Shown here: in pieces, positions 27,132-34,880 of the stretch
Numbering within the stretch: the first letter of the stretch is position 1
Layout of the letters: each line of letters opens with the position of its first letter
From: Candidatus Methylomirabilis sp.
GTDB lineage: Bacteria; Muiribacteriota; Ozemobacteria; Ozemobacterales; Ozemobacteraceae
DNA length: 38,633 nucleotides
Direction: 5' to 3'
Assembly (NCBI GenBank): GCA_020722725.1
Contig: DYKG01000003.1
Span: 127,354 to 165,986, forward strand
Translations under genes and position numbers: made by a program
Notes under the pieces: generated by a model
Database searches by the model: none
Seen by the model: the letters and a program-made list of their open reading frames with translations, nothing else
What the model was told of the DNA's origin: nothing

Positions 27132-28853
27132 TCAGTTAAAGAATTCGGTCAGATACGAGAATTCCTTTAGAATTTCTTTTCTTACATCACCGTCTTTTCG
27201 GGCAAAAACCAGTTCCGGCATAATTTTCAGCAGTTTTGCCCGATCGATTCCGGGAATCATTTCGCTGATCGCTGCTGCCGCCGCCGGCCTGATGCTGACC
27301 TCGTCGATTCCTGCGCCAAGCAGAGCAATTAAACCGGCAGGATCAGAAGCCATTTCGCCGCAGACCCCTACTTTTATGCCAAGTTCTGTGGCCCGGGCAA
27401 CGGTCTGATAAATCAGGCGCAGAAACGGTCGGCACATGTGGTCGGCCAGCCCGGCCAGCTTCTCGTTGGTGCGGTCGATGGCGTAGAAGAACTGTAGCAG
27501 ATCATTGGTGCCGAGGCTGATATAGCTGGTGTAATCGGCAATCTGGTCGAGCATGAACATGGCAGAAGGCACCTCGACCATAATGCCCCATTCGGGCGGT
27601 TCTTCGATTTTCAGCTCTTCGACAACGCTTTTGTAGAGCTTATCAATACCTGCAAGCTCTTCAGGAACCGTAACCATGGGAAAAATGATGCGCACCTTTC
27701 CGTGTTTGGCCGCGTGCATCATGGCGCGCAGCTGGGTTTTGAGAATGTCGGGTCGGCTCAGAGAAAACCTGATCGAGCGAAAACCCATGGCCGGGTTCTC
27801 TTCATGAGAAAGGGGCAGATACCGCAACGGCTTGTCAGAGCCGATATCAACGGTACGTAATACCGCCATGTCAGGCGCGGCCTTGACCACTTTGCTGTAA
27901 ACATCGCGCTGAAACTTTTCCGATGGCAGATCCATGCTTTCCATGAAGATGAATTCGCTGCGGAACAGGCCAATGCGCTGAATCTCAAGCTTTTTGAGCA
28001 GCGACAGCTCTTCGGTGCGCGCAATGTTGACCCCGATATTGACCTTGAAACCATCGGCGGTGCAGCAGCTTACCTTGCCAAAACGCTTTTCGTCTTTCAA
28101 AGACCGGTTGAGTTCGGTCAGTTCTTTCTTGTCGGGATTCAGCACTACCCGGCATTCTGAGCGGGTATCGATCAGCACCGTTTCGCCGGTACGAGCTACC
28201 AGCGAGAGGTTGTCCAGCCCGAATACCGATGGAATACCCAGTGCCCCCGAAAGAATCGCCACATGCGAAGTAGCGCCGCCCGAATCGAGGCAAATTCCCT
28301 CCAGGCTGCCCCTGGCGAATTCGAGAATTTCGCTGGGCGTGACTTCAGCGGCGATCAGCACATAGGGCTCATCGCCGATTTCCGCCGCCGGGCCTTCGAG
28401 GCCCATCAGATGCCGAAGCAGCTGATCGCCCACGTCTTTGATATCAATGGCGCGCTCACGCAAATACGGGTCGGCAATTGCCGAAAAGGCGGCCTGAATT
28501 TCGTCGATGCGGACTCTGACAATACTTTCGACATTAACCATATCACTTTTCAACCGTTGCACCAGCCTTGGCCTGAACTGGGGATCTTCAAGCATCAGCA
28601 GGTGCGAATCGAAGATGGCCGCATATTTTTCGCCATGCTTCTCTTCAGCTTTACTGCGGGAGTTGAGAATGTCGGTGCGGGTGAGCCTGATCGCGGCATC
28701 GAGCCGCTCGAGCTCCCGGTCAATCTGGTCGGGTGTGATTGGAGTTTTTTTGACTTCGATGCGCTTGCGAAACACATAGGCCCGGGCGACGCAGGCGCCT
28801 TTCGAACCAATGATTCCGCGCAAAAAAACCGATTGCTTTGAGTTTTGCGACAT
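27132..28853 (-). CDS. ptsI: Phosphoenolpyruvate-protein phosphotransferase (PTS Enzyme I)
   Basis: Enzyme I takes phosphate from phosphoenolpyruvate and passes it to HPr. The 573-residue protein has the normal length and landmarks: GIIGSKGACVARAYVF near the N-terminus, the phosphorylated histidine in DSGGATSHVAIL (His197), LFRSEFIFME, MVEVPSAMFMLDQIADYTSY, ISLGTNDLLQFFYAIDR and GVCGEMASDPAGLIALLGAG. AGGAG precedes the ATG. It is the last gene of the sugar operon, 23 bases after ptsH. General PTS genes encoded inside a sugar-specific operon suggest that this may be the cell's only PTS or a dedicated one. Confidence 0.97.
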   Translation of the reverse strand: MSQNSKQSVFLRGIIGSKGACVARAYVFRKRIEVKKTPITPDQIDRELERLDAAIRLTRTDILNSRSKAEEKHGEKYAAIFDSHLLMLEDPQFRPRLVQRLKSDMVNVESIVRVRIDEIQAAFSAIADPYLRERAIDIKDVGDQLLRHLMGLEGPAAEIGDEPYVLIAAEVTPSEILEFARGSLEGICLDSGGATSHVAILSGALGIPSVFGLDNLSLVARTGETVLIDTRSECRVVLNPDKKELTELNRSLKDEKRFGKVSCCTADGFKVNIGVNIARTEELSLLKKLEIQRIGLFRSEFIFMESMDLPSEKFQRDVYSKVVKAAPDMAVLRTVDIGSDKPLRYLPLSHEENPAMGFRSIRFSLSRPDILKTQLRAMMHAAKHGKVRIIFPMVTVPEELAGIDKLYKSVVEELKIEEPPEWGIMVEVPSAMFMLDQIADYTSYISLGTNDLLQFFYAIDRTNEKLAGLADHMCRPFLRLIYQTVARATELGIKVGVCGEMASDPAGLIALLGAGIDEVSIRPAAAAAISEMIPGIDRAKLLKIMPELVFARKDGDVRKEILKEFSYLTEFFN

Positions 28854-28876
28854 TGCAACTCCTGTTGGTTTGAGGT

Positions 28877-29149
28877 TTATGCCATTTCCTCGCCGAAACC
28901 GCTGTCAATCAGTGATGCAATCGCATCTACCGCTTCTTCGGCGTCGGGCCCGTCGGCCGTGATCGTTATGCTCTGGCCCGGGCCGGCGGCGAGCATCATG
29001 ACCCCGAGAATGCTTTTCGCATTGATCTCGGTGTCGTCTTTGGCAAGCTGAATTTCTGACTCAAACTTGCCGGCAAGCTTTACCAGCAACGAGGCTGGCC
29101 GGGCATGCAGCCCAAGCTTGTTTTTAATTTCAACTTCTTTTCGTTTCAT
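28877..29149 (-). CDS. ptsH: PTS phosphocarrier protein HPr
   Basis: A 90-residue HPr. His15 in NKLGLHARPASLL is the phosphocarrier site that takes phosphate from Enzyme I and gives it to IIA. Ser46 in EINAKSILGVMMLAA is in the position of the regulatory serine of HPr kinase targets; whether it is used is unknown because no hprK is in the window. The protein is cytoplasmic. It sits between the IID gene and ptsI, with gaps of 9 and 23 bases. Confidence 0.96.
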   Translation of the reverse strand: MKRKEVEIKNKLGLHARPASLLVKLAGKFESEIQLAKDDTEINAKSILGVMMLAAGPGQSITITADGPDAEEAVDAIASLIDSGFGEEMA

Positions 29150-29158
29150 AGAACTTCC

Positions 29159-29950
29159 TCAGATCAGAATTCCCCAGTGAAAAAACACAAGGGCACAAAC
29201 CATCAGTAGAAAGGAAATCATCAACACGTCTATTCTGGCTCGATACGCGATTGTGCCCAGTGTGACCAGAAACAGCGCTCCAATTCCCTGAACTACTTTT
29301 TCGCCGAAGTAGAAATACTCCAGCGGCAGATTGGTCAAAAGATACGGGGTATGCAGGTTAACATGATTGGGAATCAGGTATGCCAGCATGATCATCGTGC
29401 CGTAACGCAGGTTCTGCCTTATCTGTGGAAAGCGGAACCCGCGCAGCGACCTGATTACGTGCGTTCCTTCACGATACCCCCAGTAAACCCCGGCAAACCT
29501 GAAATACAGATGCGGCAGGTTATACAGGGCAAGAAAAATCAGCGGTGTCATCAGATAGTTGCCAAATGCAAAGGTCAGCGCCGCCACCGCAATGAACGGG
29601 CGCCAGGAATCCCAGAAAAGGCCATCACCGACCGCCGCGCAGGCAGTCATCAGCCCCTCTTTGGTGTCATGAATAATGTCTTCACCGATTTCACCACGAC
29701 TCAGACGCTCTTCAAGAGCCAGCGTTACCCCCATGACGATCGATGAAAAATACGGGTTGGTGTTGAAATATTCGAGATGCCGCAGATATGCCCCTTCGCG
29801 GGCATGGGTGCTCTGATGTATCTGGTCAAGAGCAGGGCTGATTGCATAGAGAAAACCCATGCTCATCATTCCCCGATAATTCCACGATGATTGCAGAAAA
29901 AAGCTGCGAAAAGCGATGCGAGCCAGCATCAGCCGCGAAAGATTTCTCAT
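29159..29950 (-). CDS. PTS mannose/fructose/sorbose-family IID component
   Basis: The start is the ATG of MRNLSRLML, which overlaps the IIC stop as ATGA; a TTG/ATG 33 bases earlier would overlap more. The 263-residue protein has the IID features: ARIAFRSFFLQSSWNYRGMM near the N-terminus, GFLYAISPAL, then FFNTNPYFS-like EYFNTNPYFSSIVMGVTLAL, a long soluble part and C-terminal hydrophobic segments (ALFLVTLGTIAY, VLMISFLLMVCALVFF). IID with IIC forms the membrane channel of mannose-family permeases. The substrate cannot be read from sequence. Confidence 0.92.
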   Translation of the reverse strand: MRNLSRLMLARIAFRSFFLQSSWNYRGMMSMGFLYAISPALDQIHQSTHAREGAYLRHLEYFNTNPYFSSIVMGVTLALEERLSRGEIGEDIIHDTKEGLMTACAAVGDGLFWDSWRPFIAVAALTFAFGNYLMTPLIFLALYNLPHLYFRFAGVYWGYREGTHVIRSLRGFRFPQIRQNLRYGTMIMLAYLIPNHVNLHTPYLLTNLPLEYFYFGEKVVQGIGALFLVTLGTIAYRARIDVLMISFLLMVCALVFFHWGILI

Positions 29951-30744
29951 GCGCCGCTGCCCCCTTCCGCCGACTTGCGCCACATGTAAAGCAGCGCCGC
30001 GCCGATCCCCAGCCAGATTTTCGCCGGCAGAAAAGTGAAAATCACGATGGCGATAATGAAAACCCTGACTTCCTGACGGTTTTTCAATACCATGCTCGCC
30101 AGCACCGAAAAGCCGATAGCGGGCAGCAGACCCTGCACCACGATAAAACCGCTGCTGTGCTTCAAACTCAGAGTCTGAGTGAAATATTTCAGCGGCTCGA
30201 CACCGAGCCAGACAACAAGAAAACAGAAAATAAATGCTTTTGAAAAGGTCAGAAAACCGCCAAGTGTGTGCCCAACCGCTACAGACCAGAGCTGATTGTC
30301 TTCAACCCGCTGGCAGACCCAGGCATCCAGGTTCGTATTGACCCGGCGCACGAACATGTCAAGACTGCGACCGAGCAGACCCATGGCCACTGAAAACAGC
30401 AGCGCCACCGTGTAACAAACCTCACGCTCTGCGTAAGTTTCGTAACTGCGGCCGGCAATGAAGCCCAGTGCCACCGACAGAACCGACGCCAGCGCCGCAT
30501 CAGGCGGAACATTCATGCCAAGCGGCAGTTGCTCGATCCACAGCAGCTGAAGAATAGTGCCTACCATCAGGCCAAGCTTGAGCCCCGCCGCCGCTTCGCC
30601 GAAAATGTTGCCGAGAAACAGGCCGGTAAGGGGCGCCGCCACGATCGGCTGCGAAATCATGAACTGCCAGGTGGCGGTCGAATCGAGATCAACGATGCCA
30701 CCAATCAAGGCTATCAGCAGTGAAGAACTGAGGTGCTCATCCAT
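29947..30744 (-). CDS. PTS mannose/fructose/sorbose-family IIC component
   Basis: A 265-residue, highly hydrophobic protein with the IIC pattern: LIALIGGIVDLDSTATWQFM, ISQPIVAAPLTGLFLG, the motif AAGLKLGLMVGTILQLLWIE followed by QLPLGMNVPPDAALASVL, and later segments FSVAMGLLGRSLDMFVRRVN and LPAIGFSVLASMVLKNR. It forms the sugar-translocating channel with IID. The start lies 3 bases after the stop of the sugar-binding protein, and the end overlaps IID by ATGA. Unusually, an ABC solute-binding protein precedes it directly. Confidence 0.92.
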   Translation of the reverse strand: MDEHLSSSLLIALIGGIVDLDSTATWQFMISQPIVAAPLTGLFLGNIFGEAAAGLKLGLMVGTILQLLWIEQLPLGMNVPPDAALASVLSVALGFIAGRSYETYAEREVCYTVALLFSVAMGLLGRSLDMFVRRVNTNLDAWVCQRVEDNQLWSVAVGHTLGGFLTFSKAFIFCFLVVWLGVEPLKYFTQTLSLKHSSGFIVVQGLLPAIGFSVLASMVLKNRQEVRVFIIAIVIFTFLPAKIWLGIGAALLYMWRKSAEGGSGA

Positions 30745-30747
30745 CGG

Positions 30748-32037
30748 TCAATCTTCACGCTCCTGTGGAAATCTTGCCTTCCATTCGGCTACGAAGTCAT
30801 TCAAGGCATATTCCGGAGTCAAATCACCGTTTAAAACCATCTGTAGCTTTTCGCCGAGCGGCTTGTAAATTTCACCGCGCAGCGGGCTGTTGAAAACATT
30901 GCGGCTCATCTGCAGCTGCCTGATGAAGGTCTGCAGATAGGGGTCGCGCTTCAGTTCAGGAGCGGCAAAAACGGTGCGACGGGCCGGCAGCCCGAAATTC
31001 ACCACTGAAAGCTGCTTCTGCACTTCGGGCGAGAACATGTAGCGCAGAAATTTCAGCGCCGCATCATAATTTTTGCTGTTTTTTGAAATAACCAGGGTCT
31101 GGCAGCCGGTCGGCGAATAGGTGCCGTGCGGGCCCTCAGGGAGCTGGCCGATTCCCAGGTTGTTGTTGTCATCTTTGAAGGCAGTGCCACCGATAATGGT
31201 TCTGATTGCCCAGGGCCCGGTGAAAATCATGCTCACCTGGCCGCTCTTGAAACTGCTGATCATGGTTTGATAGGCATTAGAGCGCAGATTCACCGGCGGA
31301 ACCACGCGCAGCTGATCTTTGAGATACAGCAGATATTCCATCGCCTTGCGCACTTCATCAGAATTGATGGCGAGTCTGCCCTCAGGGTTGAAATACTGGC
31401 CACCGAAGCCGTAAACAAAGGGCTCGAAATACCAACCGTTGGGATAAATGAAAAAGCCGTAGCGCCCGCTGGCATCATCAGTCAGTTTCCTGGCCGCTTC
31501 AGCAAATTCATCAAAATTGGCCGGAACTTTTAAACCCTTCTCAGCAAAATGCTTTTTGTTGTAAAACATGGCAAGGCAGTCAACCGACAAAGGCATGGCC
31601 CAGTATTTGCCGTCATGCACCACTACTCCACGGGCAACCGGCACCATATCTTCAATTTCATCTTTGATCGTTGAAGCTTGAATATCGGTAATCGCCTGTT
31701 CACGAATGAAATCAGGCAGCCAGAAACGGTCAGCCCGCATAATATCAGGGCCGGCACCGGCTTTGACACTTTCCTTGAATTTGTCGCGGGCCTTGTAGAA
31801 ATCGATGAAAATGCTCTCAACCTCAATTTCCGGGTTCTTTTCACAGAATTCTTTGATTAACTCAGGCATTATCGCCGCTTCCGGGCCTTCCATGGTGTTC
31901 CAGAACTCGAGCCTGGTCTTGCCACCCGCTCCGGTCTTTTTTTCGCTTTCGCCGCAGCCATGGCAGAAAAACGCCAGCAACAGGGCAAAAAACACCCCGA
32001 ACCCGAGAACCGGCGACTGCGACTTTTTATTATTCAT
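30748..32037 (-). CDS. ABC-type sugar-binding lipoprotein (extracellular solute-binding family 1)
   Basis: A 429-residue protein with a lipoprotein signal peptide (VLGFGVFFALLLAFFCHGC) and a family 1 solute-binding fold: TRLEFWNTMEGPEAAIMPEL, FCEKNPEIEVESIFIDF, AGAGPDIMRADRFWLPDFI, YNKKHFAEKGLKVPANFDEF, VSMIFTGPWAI and NLGIGQLPEGPHGTYSPTGC. The family binds maltodextrins, glycerol-phosphate and other sugars. It would sit in the periplasm, anchored by lipid. Its partner permeases (MalF/MalG type) are absent from this operon; the ATPase precedes it, 113 bases away, with a hairpin between. The operon position between PTS IIB and IIC is unusual. Confidence 0.92.
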   Translation of the reverse strand: MNNKKSQSPVLGFGVFFALLLAFFCHGCGESEKKTGAGGKTRLEFWNTMEGPEAAIMPELIKEFCEKNPEIEVESIFIDFYKARDKFKESVKAGAGPDIMRADRFWLPDFIREQAITDIQASTIKDEIEDMVPVARGVVVHDGKYWAMPLSVDCLAMFYNKKHFAEKGLKVPANFDEFAEAARKLTDDASGRYGFFIYPNGWYFEPFVYGFGGQYFNPEGRLAINSDEVRKAMEYLLYLKDQLRVVPPVNLRSNAYQTMISSFKSGQVSMIFTGPWAIRTIIGGTAFKDDNNNLGIGQLPEGPHGTYSPTGCQTLVISKNSKNYDAALKFLRYMFSPEVQKQLSVVNFGLPARRTVFAAPELKRDPYLQTFIRQLQMSRNVFNSPLRGEIYKPLGEKLQMVLNGDLTPEYALNDFVAEWKARFPQERED

Positions 32038-32073
32038 TTAAACGTTCACTTAAAATATTTATTTTACAATCGC

Positions 32074-32111
32074 AGGGGCAATTCATGAGTTTCCCCGGTT
32101 GAATTGCCCCT
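32074..32111. repeat. 12-bp inverted repeat between ABC ATPase and binding protein genes
   Basis: AGGGGCAATTCA pairs perfectly with TGAATTGCCCCT around a 14-base loop. It belongs to the GGGGC...GCCCC type of intergenic palindrome seen elsewhere in the window, and here lies inside an operon. It may attenuate, stabilise mRNA ends, or simply be an inserted repeat. Confidence 0.7.
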
Positions 32112-32150
32112 ACAGTTAAGCGGTGATCTATGCTTCAGTTAAAGAAAGCC

Positions 32151-33275
32151 TCAGGCACCACCTTCGTTTTTGCGGGCAATCCGACGGGTATCCGACTGTT
32201 TGAACAGGTGAAAAGCCGCTACCGGAATATGAGCGGTTACCTGCTGGCCCACCTGAACCCTGACTGTCGGGTCGACGCGGGCATTGATGCTGTGCCCGTT
32301 GCCGACCAGATACAGGTAGGTTTCGGCACCCATGGGTTCGATGAGATCGACACGGCAGGGCAGCTGCAGGGTCGGCACCGATTTATCCTGATTGTCGATG
32401 AGAATGTGCTCGGGTCTGATGCCCATGAACAACTCTTTATCATCGAAACCGGTAAAATGTTCATTTACCGCCATATCCCAGCTGTGGTTGCCATTGCCGT
32501 CTTTGGCGGGCATGGACAGACCCTTGTCAGTGCGGTTCACCTTGAAGATGTTCATCGGCGGCGAACCAATGAAAGTGGCAACAAACACGTTGGCGGGCTT
32601 TTCATAAATAACCGCCGGAATGTCATACTGCTGAATGATGCCTTCGTGCAGCAACACAATGCGGTCGGCCATGGTCATGGCTTCAACCTGATCGTGGGTT
32701 ACATATACGAAAGTGGTTTTCAGGCGCTGATGCAGCTTTTTGATTTCGGCACGCATCTGCACTCTCAGCTTGGCATCGAGGTTAGACAGCGGCTCGTCCA
32801 TCAGAAAGACTTTCGGTTCGCGCACGATGGCGCGGCCCAGGGCAACACGCTGACGCTGGCCACCTGAAAGAGCCTTGGGCAGGCGATCGAGATATTCGGT
32901 CAGGCCGAGAATGGCGGCGGCCTCTTCAACCCTCTTGTCAATTTCTGATCGAGGGAACTTGCGCAGCTTGAGACCAAATGACAGATTTTCGCGCACATTC
33001 ATGTGCGGATAAAGGGCATAGTTCTGAAAAACCATGGCGATATCGCGATCTTTGGGCGGCAGATTGTTAACTACCACATCGCCGATGGTGACAGTGCCGT
33101 CGGTAATGTCTTCAAGACCAGCGATCATGCGCAGACTTGTACTTTTACCGCAGCCAGACGGGCCGACGAGCACCACGAATTCCTTGTCGCGGATAAAAAG
33201 GTCGATGCCTTTTACCGTCGCCTCTTTGGCGCCTTCATATTGTTTGACTACCTTCGAGAAATTAATAGAAGCCAT
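32151..33275 (-). CDS. ABC transporter ATP-binding protein, MalK/UgpC/MsmK type
   Basis: A 374-residue sugar-type ABC ATPase. Walker A GPSGCGKST is at about 38-46, the Q-loop is in MVFQNYALYPHMNVRENL, the signature LSGGQRQRVALGRAIV is at about 135, and the Walker B FLMDEPLSNLDAKLR includes the D-loop. A C-terminal regulatory OB-type domain follows from about 240, with LFMGIRPEHIL and GHSINARVDPTVRVQVGQQV. Such ATPases can serve several permeases in trans (MsmK-like), which may explain why no permease genes are here. It starts 14 bases after the PTS IIB gene and is followed by the binding protein gene. Confidence 0.95.
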   Translation of the reverse strand: MASINFSKVVKQYEGAKEATVKGIDLFIRDKEFVVLVGPSGCGKSTSLRMIAGLEDITDGTVTIGDVVVNNLPPKDRDIAMVFQNYALYPHMNVRENLSFGLKLRKFPRSEIDKRVEEAAAILGLTEYLDRLPKALSGGQRQRVALGRAIVREPKVFLMDEPLSNLDAKLRVQMRAEIKKLHQRLKTTFVYVTHDQVEAMTMADRIVLLHEGIIQQYDIPAVIYEKPANVFVATFIGSPPMNIFKVNRTDKGLSMPAKDGNGNHSWDMAVNEHFTGFDDKELFMGIRPEHILIDNQDKSVPTLQLPCRVDLIEPMGAETYLYLVGNGHSINARVDPTVRVQVGQQVTAHIPVAAFHLFKQSDTRRIARKNEGGA

Positions 33276-33289
33276 TATCAGCCCTCGCT

Positions 33290-33754
33290 TTATAGAATAT
33301 CGCCAAGCGGCACAGGTTCATTCTGGGGCGTCGGCTGGAACACCGGCATAGCCCCGGAATCAAGAATTTTTTCAAAATATTTGCGGTCTTCGTTGTCCAG
33401 ATGCAGAGCTTCGAAGATCTCTTCTTTATTGTCGCGCGAATGCATGCCGCCGATGTTAAAACGCCGAGGTTTGATGCCTTTTTCAAGGCATGCCCAGGCA
33501 TCACGGGGTGATACGACAAGAATGAAAGAGGTCTGCGAAACCTTCTGGTCATCGATTTCTGCGGTCGAATAAAACTGCAGGTCAATTTCGGGAGGAACTG
33601 AAAGTGCCATCAGCTCCTGGCGCATAAAATCTTCACTGATCTTGTCGTTTACCACTACAAGTCGGTCAGGCTTAATTTCAGGAAGCCAGCCGACGATGAC
33701 CTGACCGTGCACCAGCCGGTCGTCAATGCGTAAAAAAGCAGTTTCTGTCGTCAT
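33290..33754 (-). CDS. PTS mannose/fructose/sorbose-family IIB component
   Basis: A 154-residue IIB. The phosphorylated histidine is His16 in RIDDRLVHGQVIVGWLPE. Other family features are RLVVVNDKISEDFMRQELM, FILVVSPRDAWACLEKGIKP and FNIGGMHSRDNKEEIF. IIB takes phosphate from IIA and gives it to the sugar during transport through IIC/IID. It overlaps the upstream IIA stop as ATGA. It is separated from its IIC and IID partners by two ABC genes. Confidence 0.95.
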   Translation of the reverse strand: MTTETAFLRIDDRLVHGQVIVGWLPEIKPDRLVVVNDKISEDFMRQELMALSVPPEIDLQFYSTAEIDDQKVSQTSFILVVSPRDAWACLEKGIKPRRFNIGGMHSRDNKEEIFEALHLDNEDRKYFEKILDSGAMPVFQPTPQNEPVPLGDIL

Positions 33755-34164
33755 TTTTTCTTTGCTGCTCTTTTTTCAAAGAACTCTTTGAAATTGATTA
33801 TGCTTCTGATACCGCTTTCAAGAACCTTGGCCGCCAGGGTTTTCAGGTCGGCCCCGTCACGGTAACCGATCGCCTCAAGCACCATTGGCAGGTTCACGCC
33901 GGTAATTACTTCGACTTTTTCCATTTTCATCAGCTCAACGCAGACGTTGGTGGCGCTGCCACCCATAATATCGGTCAATATAAGACAGCCATCGGCCCGA
34001 TAGCCTTCTATGGTTGCCATGGCTTTCTGCCGCAATACTTCGAGAGATTCGCGGGCGGTGAACGAAACCGCATGCACGTCGGCGGCCTCGCCCATTATCA
34101 GAGCCGCAGTTTCAACCAGCTGCTCCGACAGGGTTCCGTGGGTAATGATTACTACGCCGATCAT
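33751..34164 (-). CDS. PTS mannose-family IIA component
   Basis: The start is the ATG of MIGVVIITHGTLSEQL, which has GGAG upstream; earlier in-frame starts overlap the preceding gene. The 137-residue protein carries the phosphorylated His9 in VVIITHGTLSEQLV, LILTDIMGGSATNVCVELM and VITGVNLPMVLEA, all standard for EIIA-Man. It accepts phosphate from HPr. One base separates it from the stop of the HutP-like gene, so coupling is likely. Confidence 0.95.
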   Translation of the reverse strand: MIGVVIITHGTLSEQLVETAALIMGEAADVHAVSFTARESLEVLRQKAMATIEGYRADGCLILTDIMGGSATNVCVELMKMEKVEVITGVNLPMVLEAIGYRDGADLKTLAAKVLESGIRSIINFKEFFEKRAAKKK

Positions 34165-34165
34165 T

Positions 34166-34624
34166 TCAGTTCTCCAGACAATGATAAAGAATTCGCGACG
34201 CGGAAATTTCGTAATCAACCTCAAGCCCGGGTATGCCCAGCGAGCCGAAAATTCCCATCGCCAGGTCGCTGCCCCGCACTGCCAGCCCGATTTTCAGGCC
34301 GCCACCGGCCACGTCTACCAGAGGGCTGTCGAAAGTGCGCAAAATTTCTTCGACGATGCGCGTGATCGCATGCCGGTTTTTGAGATTAATGGGAATCAGG
34401 CCGCTGTTCTCGGCGGCTCCGAAAGTGTTGCGCAGCAGTTTGCTTTTAAGGTTGTCGCCGCTGCCGCCGGCTCTGGTAATGACCGCCTGAATGCCTGCGG
34501 TCTTGAGATACTTAACCAGAGCGTCATCGTGATCGTTATCGATCATGCTGCAGAGCATGACCGCCTTGGACAGCGAAACGCCGCCATCCTGAGCAAGCAG
34601 GTTCTCAAAAGAGATTTGTGTCAT
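34166..34624 (-). CDS. HutP-family-like protein heading the PTS operon
   Basis: A 152-residue protein (a GTG at 34630 would add two residues). It resembles the RNA-binding antiterminator HutP of Bacillus in its second half: SGLIPINLKNRHAITRIVEE, DVAGGGLKIGLAVRGSD, then MGIFGSLGIPGLEVDYEIS, matching HutP's pattern of a GLR/K...AVLRG segment and a final YGTIGAPIKGLEHE segment. HutP binds UAG-triplet RNA in the presence of histidine and Mg2+ through several histidines; here only one His (in NRHAI) is clearly kept, so the ligand is probably different. It is the first gene after a consensus promoter and 1 base before IIA, which suggests a regulatory role for the operon. No UAG repeat array is seen in the short leader. 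Confidence 0.7.
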   Translation of the reverse strand: MTQISFENLLAQDGGVSLSKAVMLCSMIDNDHDDALVKYLKTAGIQAVITRAGGSGDNLKSKLLRNTFGAAENSGLIPINLKNRHAITRIVEEILRTFDSPLVDVAGGGLKIGLAVRGSDLAMGIFGSLGIPGLEVDYEISASRILYHCLEN

Positions 34625-34663
34625 GTACACCCGGTTCTTTCAGTTATTACGGTACCAGCGCCC

Positions 34664-34692
34664 ATTATAGGTTCGCCTTCAGTCAATGTCAA
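34664..34692 (-). promoter_or_regulatory. Perfect consensus sigma-70 promoter of the PTS/ABC operon
   Basis: On the minus strand TTGACA (34692-34687) and TATAAT (34669-34664) match consensus exactly with the optimal 17-base spacer. The leader to the first start codon is about 33 bases. A full consensus promoter implies strong basal transcription and so control by another layer, such as a repressor or the HutP-like protein. Confidence 0.85.
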
Positions 34693-34768
34693 GAAAATCG
34701 ACTAACCCACCAAAAATCAAATTTCCCTACTTCGCCTGACCACAAATTTTGAATTCTTTCAGGCAATT

Positions 34769-34805
34769 CTTTGTAACCTTTGTGATCTTGATGTCTTTGT
34801 GTCAG
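34769..34805. repeat. CTTTGTG repeat element, relative of 18051-18087
   Basis: The element reads CTTTGTAACCTTTGTGATCT followed by TGATGTCTTTGTGTC. Its spacing of CTTTGTG units resembles the element at 18051-18087. It lies in the gap before the outer-membrane-like gene. Confidence 0.35.
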
Positions 34806-34880
34806 GCTCTATTGGAAAATCGTTGTGGGAAAGGAAAATTTTTGGTTATCAAATTTATTCGAGCTGCCGATATTGCAAGC

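Noticed and set aside
32130..32867. 245-codon plus-strand open frame opposite the ABC ATPase
   Set aside because: It mirrors the conserved ATPase on the other strand and has no ribosome-binding site or recognisable domain.
34625..34760. UAG-triplet array as a HutP target in the PTS leader
   Set aside because: The transcribed leader has no spaced UAG triplets; the two TAG triplets seen lie upstream of the promoter and 25 bases apart.
34749..34880. Longer N-terminus of the outer-membrane-like protein
   Set aside because: It includes a repeat element and would hide the clean signal peptide that starts at 34881.
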